Shown: positions 41,972-50,722 of the stretch, piece by piece
Layout of the letters: each line of letters begins with the position of its first letter
Numbering within the stretch: the stretch's first letter is position 1
Assembly (NCBI GenBank): GCA_009668975.1
Contig: SBEG01000014.1
Coordinates: 1 to 64,000 of the forward strand
DNA: 64,000 nt
Reading direction: 5' to 3'
From: Deltaproteobacteria bacterium
GTDB taxonomy: Bacteria > Desulfobacterota > Desulfuromonadia > Geobacterales > Geobacteraceae
Position numbers and translations under genes: made by a program
Notes under the pieces: model-generated
The model's input: the letters and a program-made list of their open reading frames with translations, nothing else
Told to the model about the DNA's origin: nothing
The model's database searches: none

Positions 41972-42253
41972 ATGTATGTGTTTGCCGCAAGTCTCTATCT
42001 TCACCTGCAGAGCCGCTCCCTCAAGACGAAGCGGGGGATTGTGAAAAGCATTCTTGCCCGGGCGCGGAATACCTTCAATGTCTCCGCCGCCGAGGTGGAT
42101 CTTCAGGACCGGCATGGCGAGGCCCTGCTCGGTTTCGTTATTGTCAGCGAGAATCGCGTGCTGGCCCGGAAGACCCTCGAAGAGCTGGAGGAATGGCTGG
42201 TGGCGGAGCGGCCGGACGTGGAGGTTGTGAGTTTCGAGATCGAGGAGCGGTGA
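41972..42253 (+). CDS. DUF503 (YlxP-like) protein
   Basis: The 93-residue protein matches DUF503: HLQSRSLKTKRGIVKSIL followed by FNVSAAEVD and the closing strand VEVVSFEIEE. Homologues usually lie in the infB-rbfA region; here it is between a redox lipoprotein and an export operon. Function is unknown. It overlaps nothing and has a weak ribosome site. Confidence 0.85.
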   Translation: MYVFAASLYLHLQSRSLKTKRGIVKSILARARNTFNVSAAEVDLQDRHGEALLGFVIVSENRVLARKTLEELEEWLVAERPDVEVVSFEIEER

Positions 42254-42400
42254 TGACCACAACTGCAATTTCTCGTGAACTGTTTTCCGAGCCCTGGCTG
42301 GTTTTGGCTTCCCACGGAATCTAAATGATGATAGTACATACTTGATATCCGGTTGTTTTCAAGACAATTATCCGTACCTGGAAGGTGGCAGAGACTCTCT

Positions 42401-43618
42401 ATGGCACACGACGATCTGGACCAACTGAAAATAGACAAGACAGCAATCGAACCCCGTACCGGAACGTCCCGCAATAGGCGCTACTGGATCGCGGGGATTG
42501 TACTGGTTGCCCTGGCGGCAGGCCTCTTTTTCAGCGGTCTGCTGCGGCCCGCGGCTACCGTTGAGATCGTGAGCGTCCAGCAGACCTATCCTTCCCAGGG
42601 CTTTACCCTGCTGAATGCCAGCGGCTATGTCGTTGCCCAGCGGAAGGCGGCGGTGGCTTCCAAGGCAACCGGTCGCCTCATCTGGCTGGGCGTCGAGGAG
42701 GGGAGCATCGTTCGCGAGGGCCAGGTGCTGGCCCGGATCGAAAATGATGACGTCCTGGCCGGCCAAGACCAGGCAGCGGCAAATCTGAACAGTATCCGCA
42801 CGACGCTGGATCAGGCGAAGGCCGAGCTGCACGATGCCGAGCTTTCCTTTAAGCGCTTCAAGGCTCTGTTGGCCGAAGGAATTGTCTCGGCGGCGGACTT
42901 TGATGCGGCGCAGGCCCGCTATCGGCGGGCCCGGGCCGCGGTTGCCGGTGCCGAGGCAAATATCCGGGCCGCCTCGGCCGCCCTCGATGCGGCCAGGGTC
43001 GCGGTGGAGTTTACCCAGATCCGGGCGCCCTTTGATGCGGTGGTGCTGACCAAGAATGCCGATGTGGGGGATATCGTTACCCCGCTCGGCGCGGCTGCCG
43101 ATGCCAAGGCGGCGGTCGTGACCATTGCCGATATGGCCTCCCTGCAGGCTGAGGTGGATGTTTCGGAATCCAACCTGGAAAAAGTCCGGGTTAAACAACC
43201 GTGCGAGATCCAGCTGGATGCCTTTCCGGACCTCCGTTTTCGCGGGCTGGTCCACATGGTCGTGCCGACCGCGGACCGGAGCAAGGCCACGGTGCTGGTG
43301 AAGGTCAAGTTTCTGGATATCGACAAGCGGATCCTGCCGGAGATGAGCGCCAAGGTGGCCTTCCTTTCCCGGCCGGTGGCCAAGGCGGAAGAGCAGCCGC
43401 GGACCACGGTCAACCCCGAGGCGGTGGTGGAGCGGGACGGCCGGAAGGTCGTCTTCCTGGTGAAGGACAACCGGGTCGTGGAGACTCCGGTGAAGCTCGG
43501 GAACAAGGTGGGTGACCTGGAGGAAGTGATCAGCGGCGTTAAGGCCGGGGACAGCGTGGTCCTGCGCCCCGCTGACAAACTGCGGGATGGCTCCCGGATC
43601 AGCATTCCGGAAAAATAA
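42401..43618 (+). CDS. membrane fusion protein of an ABC exporter (MacA-like)
   Basis: The 405-residue periplasmic adaptor has one membrane anchor (about residues 28-46), a biotinyl-lipoyl half (VASKATGRLIWLGVEEGS), a long alpha-helical hairpin (about 120-205, Ala/Arg/Glu-rich), then the barrel and proximal domains. It should link the ABC pump encoded next to an outer-membrane channel; no TolC gene is in view. The start at 42401 is chosen from homology; an in-frame ATG at 42353 exists. The stop is 4 bp before the ATPase gene. Confidence 0.88.
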   Translation: MAHDDLDQLKIDKTAIEPRTGTSRNRRYWIAGIVLVALAAGLFFSGLLRPAATVEIVSVQQTYPSQGFTLLNASGYVVAQRKAAVASKATGRLIWLGVEEGSIVREGQVLARIENDDVLAGQDQAAANLNSIRTTLDQAKAELHDAELSFKRFKALLAEGIVSAADFDAAQARYRRARAAVAGAEANIRAASAALDAARVAVEFTQIRAPFDAVVLTKNADVGDIVTPLGAAADAKAAVVTIADMASLQAEVDVSESNLEKVRVKQPCEIQLDAFPDLRFRGLVHMVVPTADRSKATVLVKVKFLDIDKRILPEMSAKVAFLSRPVAKAEEQPRTTVNPEAVVERDGRKVVFLVKDNRVVETPVKLGNKVGDLEEVISGVKAGDSVVLRPADKLRDGSRISIPEK

Positions 43619-43622
43619 CCCT

Positions 43623-44318
43623 ATGAACCAAGCAAAGCCGGCCATAGTCCAGATACGGAACCTGTCCAAAGCGTACCGCAGGGGCAGCCAGATTATCCCG
43701 GTTCTGGAGGACATCACTTTTGATATCCCCGACGGTGAATTCCTGGCCCTGATGGGGCCGTCCGGCTCGGGGAAGAGCACTCTTCTCAATCTCCTGGCCG
43801 GGATCGACAGCGCCGATACCGGCAGCATCCTGATCAACGGGGTGGAAATCACCACCCTGGCCGAAACGGAGCTGGCCCGCTGGCGCTCGCTGCATGTCGG
43901 CTTCATCTTCCAGTTCTACAATCTCATTCCGGTCCTGACCGCCTTTGAAAACGTCGAGTTGCCGCTGCTCCTGACCCGGCTTTCGCGGCAGGAACGCCGC
44001 GCCCACGTGGAGACCGCGCTGCGGGTGGTGGGGCTTGCCGACCGGATGGATCACTACCCGGCGCAGCTTTCCGGCGGTCAGCAGCAGCGGGTCGCCATTG
44101 CCCGGGCCGTGGTCACCGATCCGACCATCCTGGTGGCCGACGAACCGACCGGTGACCTGGACCGCCATTCCGCTGGAGAGATACTCGACCTGATGGACCG
44201 GCTCAACCGGGAATCGGGCAAGACGATCATCATGGTCACCCACGACCCCCGTGCGGCCGAGAAGGCCCATGTCATCAGGTATCTGGAAAAGGGTGAATTG
44301 AGCGATGCATCTCATTAA
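43623..44318 (+). CDS. ABC transporter ATPase (MacB/LolD type)
   Basis: The 231-residue ATPase has Walker A GPSGSGKST, Q-loop FQFYNLIPVL, signature LSGGQQQR and Walker B ILVADEPTGDLD. The LIPVLTAFENVELPLL stretch is typical of the MacB/LolD/FtsE group that powers mechanotransmission exporters rather than substrate channels. It overlaps the first permease gene by 14 bp. Confidence 0.93.
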   Translation: MNQAKPAIVQIRNLSKAYRRGSQIIPVLEDITFDIPDGEFLALMGPSGSGKSTLLNLLAGIDSADTGSILINGVEITTLAETELARWRSLHVGFIFQFYNLIPVLTAFENVELPLLLTRLSRQERRAHVETALRVVGLADRMDHYPAQLSGGQQQRVAIARAVVTDPTILVADEPTGDLDRHSAGEILDLMDRLNRESGKTIIMVTHDPRAAEKAHVIRYLEKGELSDASH

Positions 44319-45462
44319 GCTGCTCTGGAAAAATGCCTTCCGTCATCGCCTCCGCACCTCTCTTACCATTCTCGGCATCACCATAGCCATACTATCGTTC
44401 GGCATGCTCCGCACGGTCATCAGCGCCTGGTATGCCGGGGTCGATGCCTCGTCTGCAAGCCGGCTCGTCACCCGGAACGCCATTTCCCTGATTTTTTCCC
44501 TGCCCATTTCCTACAAGGACCGCATCCGCCAGATCGACGGCGTCCAGGCGATTTCCTACGGTAACTGGTTCGGCGGCGTTTATATTGACGAAAAAAACTT
44601 CTTTCCCAATTTTGCCGTCGAGATCGAAAATTATCTGAAGCTTTATCCCGAGTTTGTTCTCACCCCGGAGCAACTCGCCGCGGCCAGCCGTGACCGCAAG
44701 GGCTGCGTAGTCGGCCGCAAGCTCGCGGAGCGGTTCGGCTGGAAGCTCGGCGACACCATCGTCCTGAAGGGAACCATTTTTCCCGGTGACTGGGAATTCG
44801 TACTGCGCGGCATCTATCGCGGTCGGGACAAAACGGTCGATGAGACGCAGATGTTCTTCAACTGGGAGTACCTCAATGAAACCATGCTGAAGACCGTGCC
44901 GCGGCGGGCCAATCAGGTGGGATTCTACATGATCGGGGTGACCAACCCGAACCGGGCGGCGGAGATTGCTCTGGCCATTGACGGGGCCTTCAAGAACTCC
45001 CTGGCCGAGACCCTGACCGAAACGGAAAAGGCCTTCCAGCTCGGCTTCATCTCCATGACCGAGGCAATCGTCATCGCCATCCAGCTGGTGTCGTTCGTGG
45101 TGATCATCATTATCATGGCGGTGGTCGCCAACACCATGGCCATGACGGCGCGGGAGCGGATCGGCGAGTACGCGGTCTTCAAGACTCTCGGCTTTCGCGG
45201 CTACCACATTGCCGGCCTGATCTTCGGCGAATCGCTGGTGATCACCATGACCGGCTGCGTATTGGGGATCATCCTCACCTATCCCGCGGCCAAAGCCTTC
45301 GGCAGTACCCTGTCAAATTTTTTCCCAACCTTCAATGTGGCGACCTCGACTATCTACCTGGATGTGGCGGCGGCGCTGATCGTCGGAATTGTGGCGGCGG
45401 TTTTTCCCACCTGGCGGGCGGTGACTATTCGTATTGCCGATGGGTTGAGGAGGATCGGCTGA
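44305..45462 (+). CDS. MacB/FtsX-type ABC permease, first
   Basis: The 385-residue permease has one N-terminal helix (FRHRLRTSLTILGITIAIL), a periplasmic domain of about 220 residues, and three C-terminal helices with the FtsX pattern MTARERIGEYAVFKTLGF. It pairs with the ATPase and with the second permease 85 bp downstream. The gap between the two permease genes holds a copy of the 33-bp palindrome. Confidence 0.9.
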   Translation: MHLIKLLWKNAFRHRLRTSLTILGITIAILSFGMLRTVISAWYAGVDASSASRLVTRNAISLIFSLPISYKDRIRQIDGVQAISYGNWFGGVYIDEKNFFPNFAVEIENYLKLYPEFVLTPEQLAAASRDRKGCVVGRKLAERFGWKLGDTIVLKGTIFPGDWEFVLRGIYRGRDKTVDETQMFFNWEYLNETMLKTVPRRANQVGFYMIGVTNPNRAAEIALAIDGAFKNSLAETLTETEKAFQLGFISMTEAIVIAIQLVSFVVIIIIMAVVANTMAMTARERIGEYAVFKTLGFRGYHIAGLIFGESLVITMTGCVLGIILTYPAAKAFGSTLSNFFPTFNVATSTIYLDVAAALIVGIVAAVFPTWRAVTIRIADGLRRIG

Positions 45463-45477
45463 CGTAGCATTGAAACC

Positions 45478-45510
45478 AGACCTGCCAGGTTTTCAAAACC
45501 TGGCAGGTCT
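45478..45510. repeat. 33-bp interspersed palindrome, copy 1
   Basis: AGACCTGCCAGGTTTT, a central C, and its exact reverse complement. It lies 15 bp after a permease stop and inside an operon. Further copies are at 54195, 55009 and 61262. Confidence 0.85.
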
Positions 45511-45547
45511 GAACTAACTGACGGACTATCGAATCCAGGAATCAACC

Positions 45548-46714
45548 ATGGCCATCCCATTCTCCTACAGCTTCCGCAATCTCTGGACCCGGCGCCTGAC
45601 GACCGTGCTGACCGCCTCGGGCATGGCCCTGGTGGTGTTCGTCTTTGCCTCGATTCTGATGCTCTCCGAGGGGCTGAGGAAGACCCTGGTGGATACCGGT
45701 TCGCCGGATAATGTCGTGGTCATCCGCAAGGGCTCCGCTTCGGAGGTGCAGAGCGGCATTGAGCGTCTCCAGGCCGCCATAGTCGAAACGGAACCGGAGG
45801 TTGCCTTCGGTGTCCGGGGCCGCCGTCTCCTGGCAAAGGAGCTGCTGGTGCTGATCAATCTCCCCAAGCGCGGGACCAACAAAACCTCCCAGGTGGTTAT
45901 CCGCGGGATCCAGCCGGAATCGCTGCTGCTGCGGCCGCAGGTGAAACTGGTGCAGGGGCGGATGCCCAAGGCCGGCTCTTCGGAGATCATGGCCGGGACC
46001 AGCATTGCCCGGCGTTTTCGGGGCGGCGGGGTAGGGGAGAACCTGCGCTTCGGCATGCGCGACTGGACGGTGGTGGGGATTTTCGATGCGGGCAACAGCG
46101 CCTTCAGTTCGGAAATCTGGGGCGATGCCGATCAGCTCATGCAGGCCTTCCGGCGGCCGGTCTTTTCCTCGGTGATCTTCAAGCTGGCCGATTCGTCTGC
46201 CTTTGAGGCGGTGAAAAAACGGCTCGAGAGCGATCCCCGCCTGACCCTGGAGGCGCGGCGGGAGACCAAGTATTATGCCGACCAGTCGGAGATGATGGCC
46301 AAATTCCTTCGCATCCTCGGTATGTCTCTAACCGTGATCTTTTCCCTGGGCGCCATCATCGGCGCCATGATCACCATGTATTCCGCCGTTGCCAACCGCA
46401 CGGGTGAGATCGGCACCCTGCGGGCGCTCGGTTTTCAGCGCGGGAGTATCCTCGCGGCCTTCCTCATGGAGTCCCTGCTGCTCGGCCTGGTCGGCGGCTG
46501 CATCGGGCTCTTCTTTGCCTCCTTTCTGCAACTCTTCACCATTTCCACGATGAATTTCCAGACCTTTTCGGAGCTGGCCTTCAGTTTTACACTTACCTTT
46601 GAAATCTTCTACAAGTCACTGCTCTTTTCTCTCATCATGGGTTTTGTCGGTGGGGTGCTGCCGGCTTTTCGGGCGGCGCGGAAGAATATTGTTGAAGCGT
46701 TGCGGGTGACCTGA
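45548..46714 (+). CDS. MacB/FtsX-type ABC permease, second
   Basis: The 388-residue permease repeats the layout of its neighbour: N-terminal helix (TTVLTASGMALVVFVFASI), large periplasmic region, and three terminal helices with the core SAVANRTGEIGTLRALGFQ. The two proteins would form a heterodimer in place of a MacB homodimer. Upstream spacing is interrupted by the 33-bp palindrome, so some transcription may stop before it. Confidence 0.9.
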   Translation: MAIPFSYSFRNLWTRRLTTVLTASGMALVVFVFASILMLSEGLRKTLVDTGSPDNVVVIRKGSASEVQSGIERLQAAIVETEPEVAFGVRGRRLLAKELLVLINLPKRGTNKTSQVVIRGIQPESLLLRPQVKLVQGRMPKAGSSEIMAGTSIARRFRGGGVGENLRFGMRDWTVVGIFDAGNSAFSSEIWGDADQLMQAFRRPVFSSVIFKLADSSAFEAVKKRLESDPRLTLEARRETKYYADQSEMMAKFLRILGMSLTVIFSLGAIIGAMITMYSAVANRTGEIGTLRALGFQRGSILAAFLMESLLLGLVGGCIGLFFASFLQLFTISTMNFQTFSELAFSFTLTFEIFYKSLLFSLIMGFVGGVLPAFRAARKNIVEALRVT

Positions 46715-47008
46715 GTTGGGTTGCTGTTCTGCTGGTTTTTCTGGTTTTCCTGATGTGGATCATTATTCTGTTTTGACAATGAAGAGCGGCAATTATAGAG
46801 TAAATTTTATTGGGAAATGTTCTTTGTCGTGGTTTGTCTGTGTGCCTTTGTTGCTGGCCATTTCAGCTAGTTATGGCTAGAATGATGTCGTTTGGGCAAC
46901 AGGCCGTCACGACTTGACCCCACCACTCTGCGTAATCAACTAATCAGCTGCATCCCCCATCATTCCTTCATTTGACGTGACAAAACTCCATTTGTTTGGC
47001 TTGCTTGT
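46715..47008. other. convergent intergenic region
   Basis: 294 bp between the second permease gene and the phosphoesterase gene. AT-rich; a T-rich stretch follows the permease stop, but no clear hairpin terminator. No gene seen. Confidence 0.4.
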
Positions 47009-48409
47009 TTAAGAAACAGTGAACGAGATGGTATCAACTCCAATTTGTACATCGCTTGATTTTGCTTGGACCGTGATCGTGTGGCTTCCTGGTTGCAGCC
47101 CCTGCAGATTGAGAAGCGCTTCCCAGGGTCTTCCAACGGTCTGTTTAAGCTCATGACTTAACGGTCCACCATCCAGGCTGTAATAAACGGATGTGATTGG
47201 ATTTGTGCTTGGCGAAAAGATCATGGCCCGCAGCGTTGGCGTAGCATCCGGGGTGAAGGGGGTTGCATTCGGGTTGCCTGCAGTATAGGAATTGTTATAG
47301 GGGTGTACTGTCCCGTCATTTACATTGCCGAGGTCGCTGTCTGTATTGCCGAGTGAACTGTTGGCCGGCGAAGTGATGAAGACCAGGGGCCAGCCGAAAT
47401 TAAAAGGTGGTGTCGCATCAATGGTTATCAGCTTCGCCGCTATTACGCCACTGTCATAGGCAACCAGATAGAAACTGGACGGTTCACCATGGCGACCGAA
47501 GGTGTCGGCCTGGATAACAATGGTCTTGCCTGACCACATGATATCAGGCTTATGGACATGCCCGCAGAGATAGATGGGCGCATCGGCAGCGGTCACAAGA
47601 TCTGTCATGAGATCATTGCCTATTGCTATCGGGGTTGGGCCTGTGATGGGATGATGCCCGAGTACAACGCTAAACATCGCCGGTTGACTGTTGCTCAGAT
47701 CGTTGAGAAGTGCCTGCTGCTGTGCTGAAGTGAAGTAGCCATTGATATTTTCTTCATTTCTCGCTGTCAGCGACTCTTTCTCGGAGGTGGAGGTGTTTGT
47801 ACGGACCAGCCGTACCGTGCCGCTTGGACTGGAAAGCTCGGTGAGGCCGTATTTGTCGCCGCTATTGCCGAGCGCCTGGCCGATCACGGAATGCTGGACA
47901 AAAAGCTCCCTGCCATCCCCGATATCCTCTCCATTCACCGTTGTAATGCTGACCTTGGCGTCATGGTTGCCGGGAATCTCGATATAATTTTCCGGGTACT
48001 TCATAGTGGTGTTCGCGAATACATCCTGGTAACTCTGCCAGGGTTCCAACTGGTAGCCCTCGTTGACGAGGTCACCAGTGTGGATGGTTGCCAACGGCAT
48101 TACCACCGGAATAATTTCGTTGACCAAAGCCGACATAAGCTCCTTGGGAATCACCTTTAACATCGTAGGATCCTGGCTCTCGCCCAAGGTGGTGTCCCCG
48201 CCAAAGTGTGAGTCGGAAATATGCACAAAAAAGACAGGCTCGACAGTCTGGTTGACGAGAGTGTTGTTGTCACTGGTGCTGGTGCCGCATCCATAAAGGC
48301 CAAGAGAAAGGGCAACTGCCGTCCCGGCGGAGATTTTGATAAAGTCGCGCCGACTTAGCGTACCGTTGAACATGGAATTACTGTTTTTGGTTGGATCGTC
48401 GTTAGCCAT
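47009..48409 (-). CDS. Tat-exported metallophosphoesterase lipoprotein
   Basis: The 466-residue protein starts with a twin-arginine signal (SRRDFIK) followed by a hydrophobic core ending in LYGC, a possible lipobox. The calcineurin-like fold has all its metal motifs: HISDSH, HTGDLV, PGNHDA, GHHP and CGHVHKPD. The last 100 residues look like an immunoglobulin-like beta domain. It should hydrolyse phosphoesters in the periplasm. The start at 48409 has GAGGG upstream and places the Tat motif at the right distance; a longer frame to 48484 is not needed. Confidence 0.88.
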   Translation of the reverse strand: MANDDPTKNSNSMFNGTLSRRDFIKISAGTAVALSLGLYGCGTSTSDNNTLVNQTVEPVFFVHISDSHFGGDTTLGESQDPTMLKVIPKELMSALVNEIIPVVMPLATIHTGDLVNEGYQLEPWQSYQDVFANTTMKYPENYIEIPGNHDAKVSITTVNGEDIGDGRELFVQHSVIGQALGNSGDKYGLTELSSPSGTVRLVRTNTSTSEKESLTARNEENINGYFTSAQQQALLNDLSNSQPAMFSVVLGHHPITGPTPIAIGNDLMTDLVTAADAPIYLCGHVHKPDIMWSGKTIVIQADTFGRHGEPSSFYLVAYDSGVIAAKLITIDATPPFNFGWPLVFITSPANSSLGNTDSDLGNVNDGTVHPYNNSYTAGNPNATPFTPDATPTLRAMIFSPSTNPITSVYYSLDGGPLSHELKQTVGRPWEALLNLQGLQPGSHTITVQAKSSDVQIGVDTISFTVS

Positions 48410-48569
48410 GGGGTATCCCTCTTCTTTGGTAATTAATTGCCAGCCGGTACGGGCCAGAATCGAGCCGACCAGCAAGCTCGGCAAAGCAGTGCAGCTCCAT
48501 GCCGGAAAGAAGCCGCAGCGCTGCCGTGATCAGCCGCCCCAGCGCCTGTTCTGCAGTTTTCGCTGACAT
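48402..48569 (-). CDS. possible 55-residue protein upstream of phosphoesterase
   Basis: A short frame starts at ATG 48569 with an excellent ribosome site (AAGGAG, 6 nt away) and ends 8 bp inside the phosphoesterase gene in another frame. The peptide (MSAKTAEQALGRLITAALRL at the start) is helical with no family recognised. It may be a small real protein, a leader peptide that couples translation, or the decayed end of an older gene. Confidence 0.45.
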   Translation of the reverse strand: MSAKTAEQALGRLITAALRLLSGMELHCFAELAGRLDSGPYRLAINYQRRGIPHG

Positions 48570-48593
48570 GGTTATCTCCTTGTGCAAACACAA

Positions 48594-48982
48594 TTGTCCC
48601 GAACAGAAGTCAATAGGGTCAAGTCAATGGGCCTGCAAAATAAAGTACCTTTGCATAAGTGACACAAGATAGCGGAATATTTTCATTATCGGTAGTTACA
48701 CAAGGAACTTGAACCTTTTTGACTTTTAAAGTTACCTACAGGATTCGAGTCAATGGAGTCAGTGGGGTCAGGAGGTGGTTGGCGGGGGCGTTCTTGTTTT
48801 ATTGCATTAAATGTCCATGCCTCCGTTAAAGCACTAAAGCAAGAACGTCCCCCGGATTTCACAAAGACAAGGAAGAAAAAAGGTTAAGAGTTTTCTTTCC
48901 TCGCCGAAAATATCTTTAGGAGAAAAGGGGACAGATTTATTTTAGCAATTGCAATTAAAATAAATTATTATACAACTCGTGC
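48594..48982. other. repeat-rich region before RAYT gene
   Basis: Contains GGGTCAAGTCAATGG and GAGTCAATGGAGTCAGTGGGGTC repeats in the first half, a 70-bp inverted-repeat element at 48784-48853, and the left arm of the RAYT flanking repeat at 48921-48944. No gene other than RAYT. Confidence 0.6.
48784..48853. repeat. 70-bp inverted-repeat element
   Basis: GGGGGCGTTCTTG at the left and CAAGAACGTCCCCC at the right; the homology of the arms extends inward over about 25 bp. A half copy occurs at 53268-53290. Confidence 0.65.
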
Positions 48983-49694
48983 ATGCCGAGAACAGCTAGA
49001 GTTGTTATTACTAATTACCCCCACCACATAATCCAGAGGGGACACAACAGGCAGGTAATATTTTCGTCTGACGACGACTATTTGTATTACCTCGATAACC
49101 TACGTAATTGGAAAGACAAGTTATCCTGCAAGGTCTATTCGTATTGCCTGATGACCAACCACGTTCATTTGATAATCGATCCCGGTGAAGAAGAGAGTAA
49201 CCTCTCGAAACTGATGAAGCGTATAGCTGGACGGCAGACAAGGCTGGTGAACAAGGTCGAAAAGCGTAGCGGAAGTCTATGGGAAGGGCGTTATAAGTCG
49301 AGTCCGATCAGTACTAACGAATATCTTTTGGCCTGTTACAGATACGTGGAATTGAACCCGGTTCGGGCCGGCATGGTTGCCGAGCCAGGAGAATACCGGT
49401 GGTCGAGCTACAGAACGAAAGTTGGACAAGATATCGAAGAGTGGGTGGATTTTGATCCTTACTACATGGGACTAGCTCATACAAAAAGGAAACGGGCGGA
49501 TAAATACGCAGAGTGGATAAAGAGTTCTATTCCGGAAGGTGAGTTGCTGTTGATCCGACAATCTCTTCAACGGGGTCAATTAACTGGCAGCGCTAGGTTT
49601 GTGGATGAAGTTGAGGAAAAGATAAAAAGAAGGGTAGAATTTCGCGGGCAGGGACGACCGGGTAAAATCCTAAAATAAATCTGTCCCCTTTTCT
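48921..49694 (+). mobile_element. RAYT gene bounded by 24-bp inverted repeats
   Basis: AGAAAAGGGGACAGATTTAT plus TTTA at 48921-48944 and its exact reverse complement at 49671-49694 bound the transposase gene. An extra partial right arm follows at 49720-49737. The right arm contains the stop codon of the transposase gene. Confidence 0.75.
48983..49678 (+). CDS. REP-associated tyrosine transposase (RAYT, IS200/IS605-like)
   Basis: The 231-residue protein is a Y1 HUH transposase domain: PHHIIQRGHNRQVIF at the start, the metal motif NHVHLI, then SLWEGRYKS and YVELNPVRAGMV, all typical of RAYT proteins. These cut single-stranded DNA at REP palindromes and are usually present once per locus. The catalytic Tyr is likely in CYRYVELNP. 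The protein looks intact. Flanking inverted repeats show it as a free-standing unit. Confidence 0.92.
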   Translation: MPRTARVVITNYPHHIIQRGHNRQVIFSSDDDYLYYLDNLRNWKDKLSCKVYSYCLMTNHVHLIIDPGEEESNLSKLMKRIAGRQTRLVNKVEKRSGSLWEGRYKSSPISTNEYLLACYRYVELNPVRAGMVAEPGEYRWSSYRTKVGQDIEEWVDFDPYYMGLAHTKRKRADKYAEWIKSSIPEGELLLIRQSLQRGQLTGSARFVDEVEEKIKRRVEFRGQGRPGKILK

Positions 49695-49772
49695 CTGCTT
49701 TTCTCTCTCTCTTTTCTCTTAAAATAAATCTGTCCCCCTTTCTCTTCCAGCTTATGTCTGTCAGAACATCGA

Positions 49773-49810
49773 GGGTACAGGTGCGGGCGGGTAGCCCGTC
49801 GCCTGTACCC
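49773..49810. repeat. REP-like hairpin
   Basis: GGGTACAGG and CCTGTACCC form a 9-bp outer stem with further pairing inside (GGGC/GCCC). It lies after the end of the PTPS-like gene on the minus strand and beside the RAYT unit. Confidence 0.5.
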
Positions 49811-49835
49811 TGTTGTTGAGACACGATTTCCGCTA

Positions 49836-50330
49836 TTACTTGAACGTTTTCGTTGCCGCGTTCATGGAAGAAGATCGGAACGTTATTTTCTTGATCGGCA
49901 TCTTGTCTTTGAGAAGTTCGTAAAAGAGCTCGCATAGATTCTCACAAGTAGACACCTTCTTCGTCACAACTATTCTGTATTCCGGGTATGACCAAGCAAG
50001 TGGGTGGTCTATCTTTTTGAGTGGAACACAATGCTCTGGGTCGTTATTGATGCCTTCCTTTTTGTATACGGCAATAACAGCGTCAAGAAGAGGGTCGCCT
50101 TCTTGAAACAATGTTGCATGATGGAAATGGTCACAGACTTCCCAGGCTTTTTTGAATCCATCCTTGCATGCGTGTGCAAATCCCGTTATCGGATCGACGG
50201 TGTCTTCAAGTTCAATGGTTAGAAGACCTGAGTGCCCGTGAAGGTGCTTTGCTTCTCTTGGCCATTTCATGAACCTGTGTGCGTACTGAAAGTCAAGGTT
50301 TACGATTGATGTGTACTTGTCATCGGACAT
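49836..50330 (-). CDS. 6-pyruvoyltetrahydropterin synthase/QueD-family protein
   Basis: The 164-residue protein shows the T-fold family pattern with zinc ligands YAHRF and HLHGHS, and a later CENLCELFYELL. QueD makes 6-carboxytetrahydropterin for queuosine. However, the catalytic Cys that sits four residues before HGH in QueD is Ala here (PREAKHLHGH), so it may do another pterin reaction. The region between the two metal sites and the C-terminal part is longer than in QueD. It stands alone; ribosome site AAGGAG. Confidence 0.8.
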   Translation of the reverse strand: MSDDKYTSIVNLDFQYAHRFMKWPREAKHLHGHSGLLTIELEDTVDPITGFAHACKDGFKKAWEVCDHFHHATLFQEGDPLLDAVIAVYKKEGINNDPEHCVPLKKIDHPLAWSYPEYRIVVTKKVSTCENLCELFYELLKDKMPIKKITFRSSSMNAATKTFK

Positions 50331-50722
50331 AATAAACTCCTTCCTGGTTTTGGATTAACTGACTGGCTACTTTGTCACATTTGACAATTTAAAACAACGC
50401 TTAGGCATCCTCAAGAACTATCTCGCATTGCTGCTCATGCAATACCTGGCAAGGAAGTGATTCAGGCTTATACCTTTCTGGAACTGAATTCGATTCATCT
50501 TCATGGCTGTGGAAATACAGGGACACCATACCAATTAAAAGCTGAAATCAGGGGAAATACGTATGGTATCCCCCTATTTCTATGCGGCGATATTCACGTG
50601 GTATTCGGCAGATTGAACGTCAGCAAACAGCTGCAAATCAAGGCGCCCAAACGCTTTCCTGCGGTCATCGGGCAGCCGGAGTTATGCTTGTTTCCAATCG
50701 ACAGCCAAACTAAGGACAGAGC
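50331..50722. other. intergenic region before lnt
   Basis: Holds a small inverted-repeat element (50512-50580). A frame of 89 codons (50457-50726) crosses it and overlaps the lnt start, but no ribosome site or family supports it. Confidence 0.5.
50512..50580. repeat. small imperfect inverted repeat
   Basis: GAAATACAGGGACACCATAC at 50512-50531 and GTATGGTATCCCCCTATTTC at 50561-50580 are inverted copies with four mismatches. The motif is similar to REP sequences seen with RAYT genes. Confidence 0.55.

Noticed and set aside
42368..43906. 512-codon minus-strand frame opposite the adaptor gene
   Set aside because: It is the antisense of a well-defined membrane fusion protein and ABC ATPase; it shows low-complexity His/Gly/Arg composition typical of antisense of GC-rich genes.
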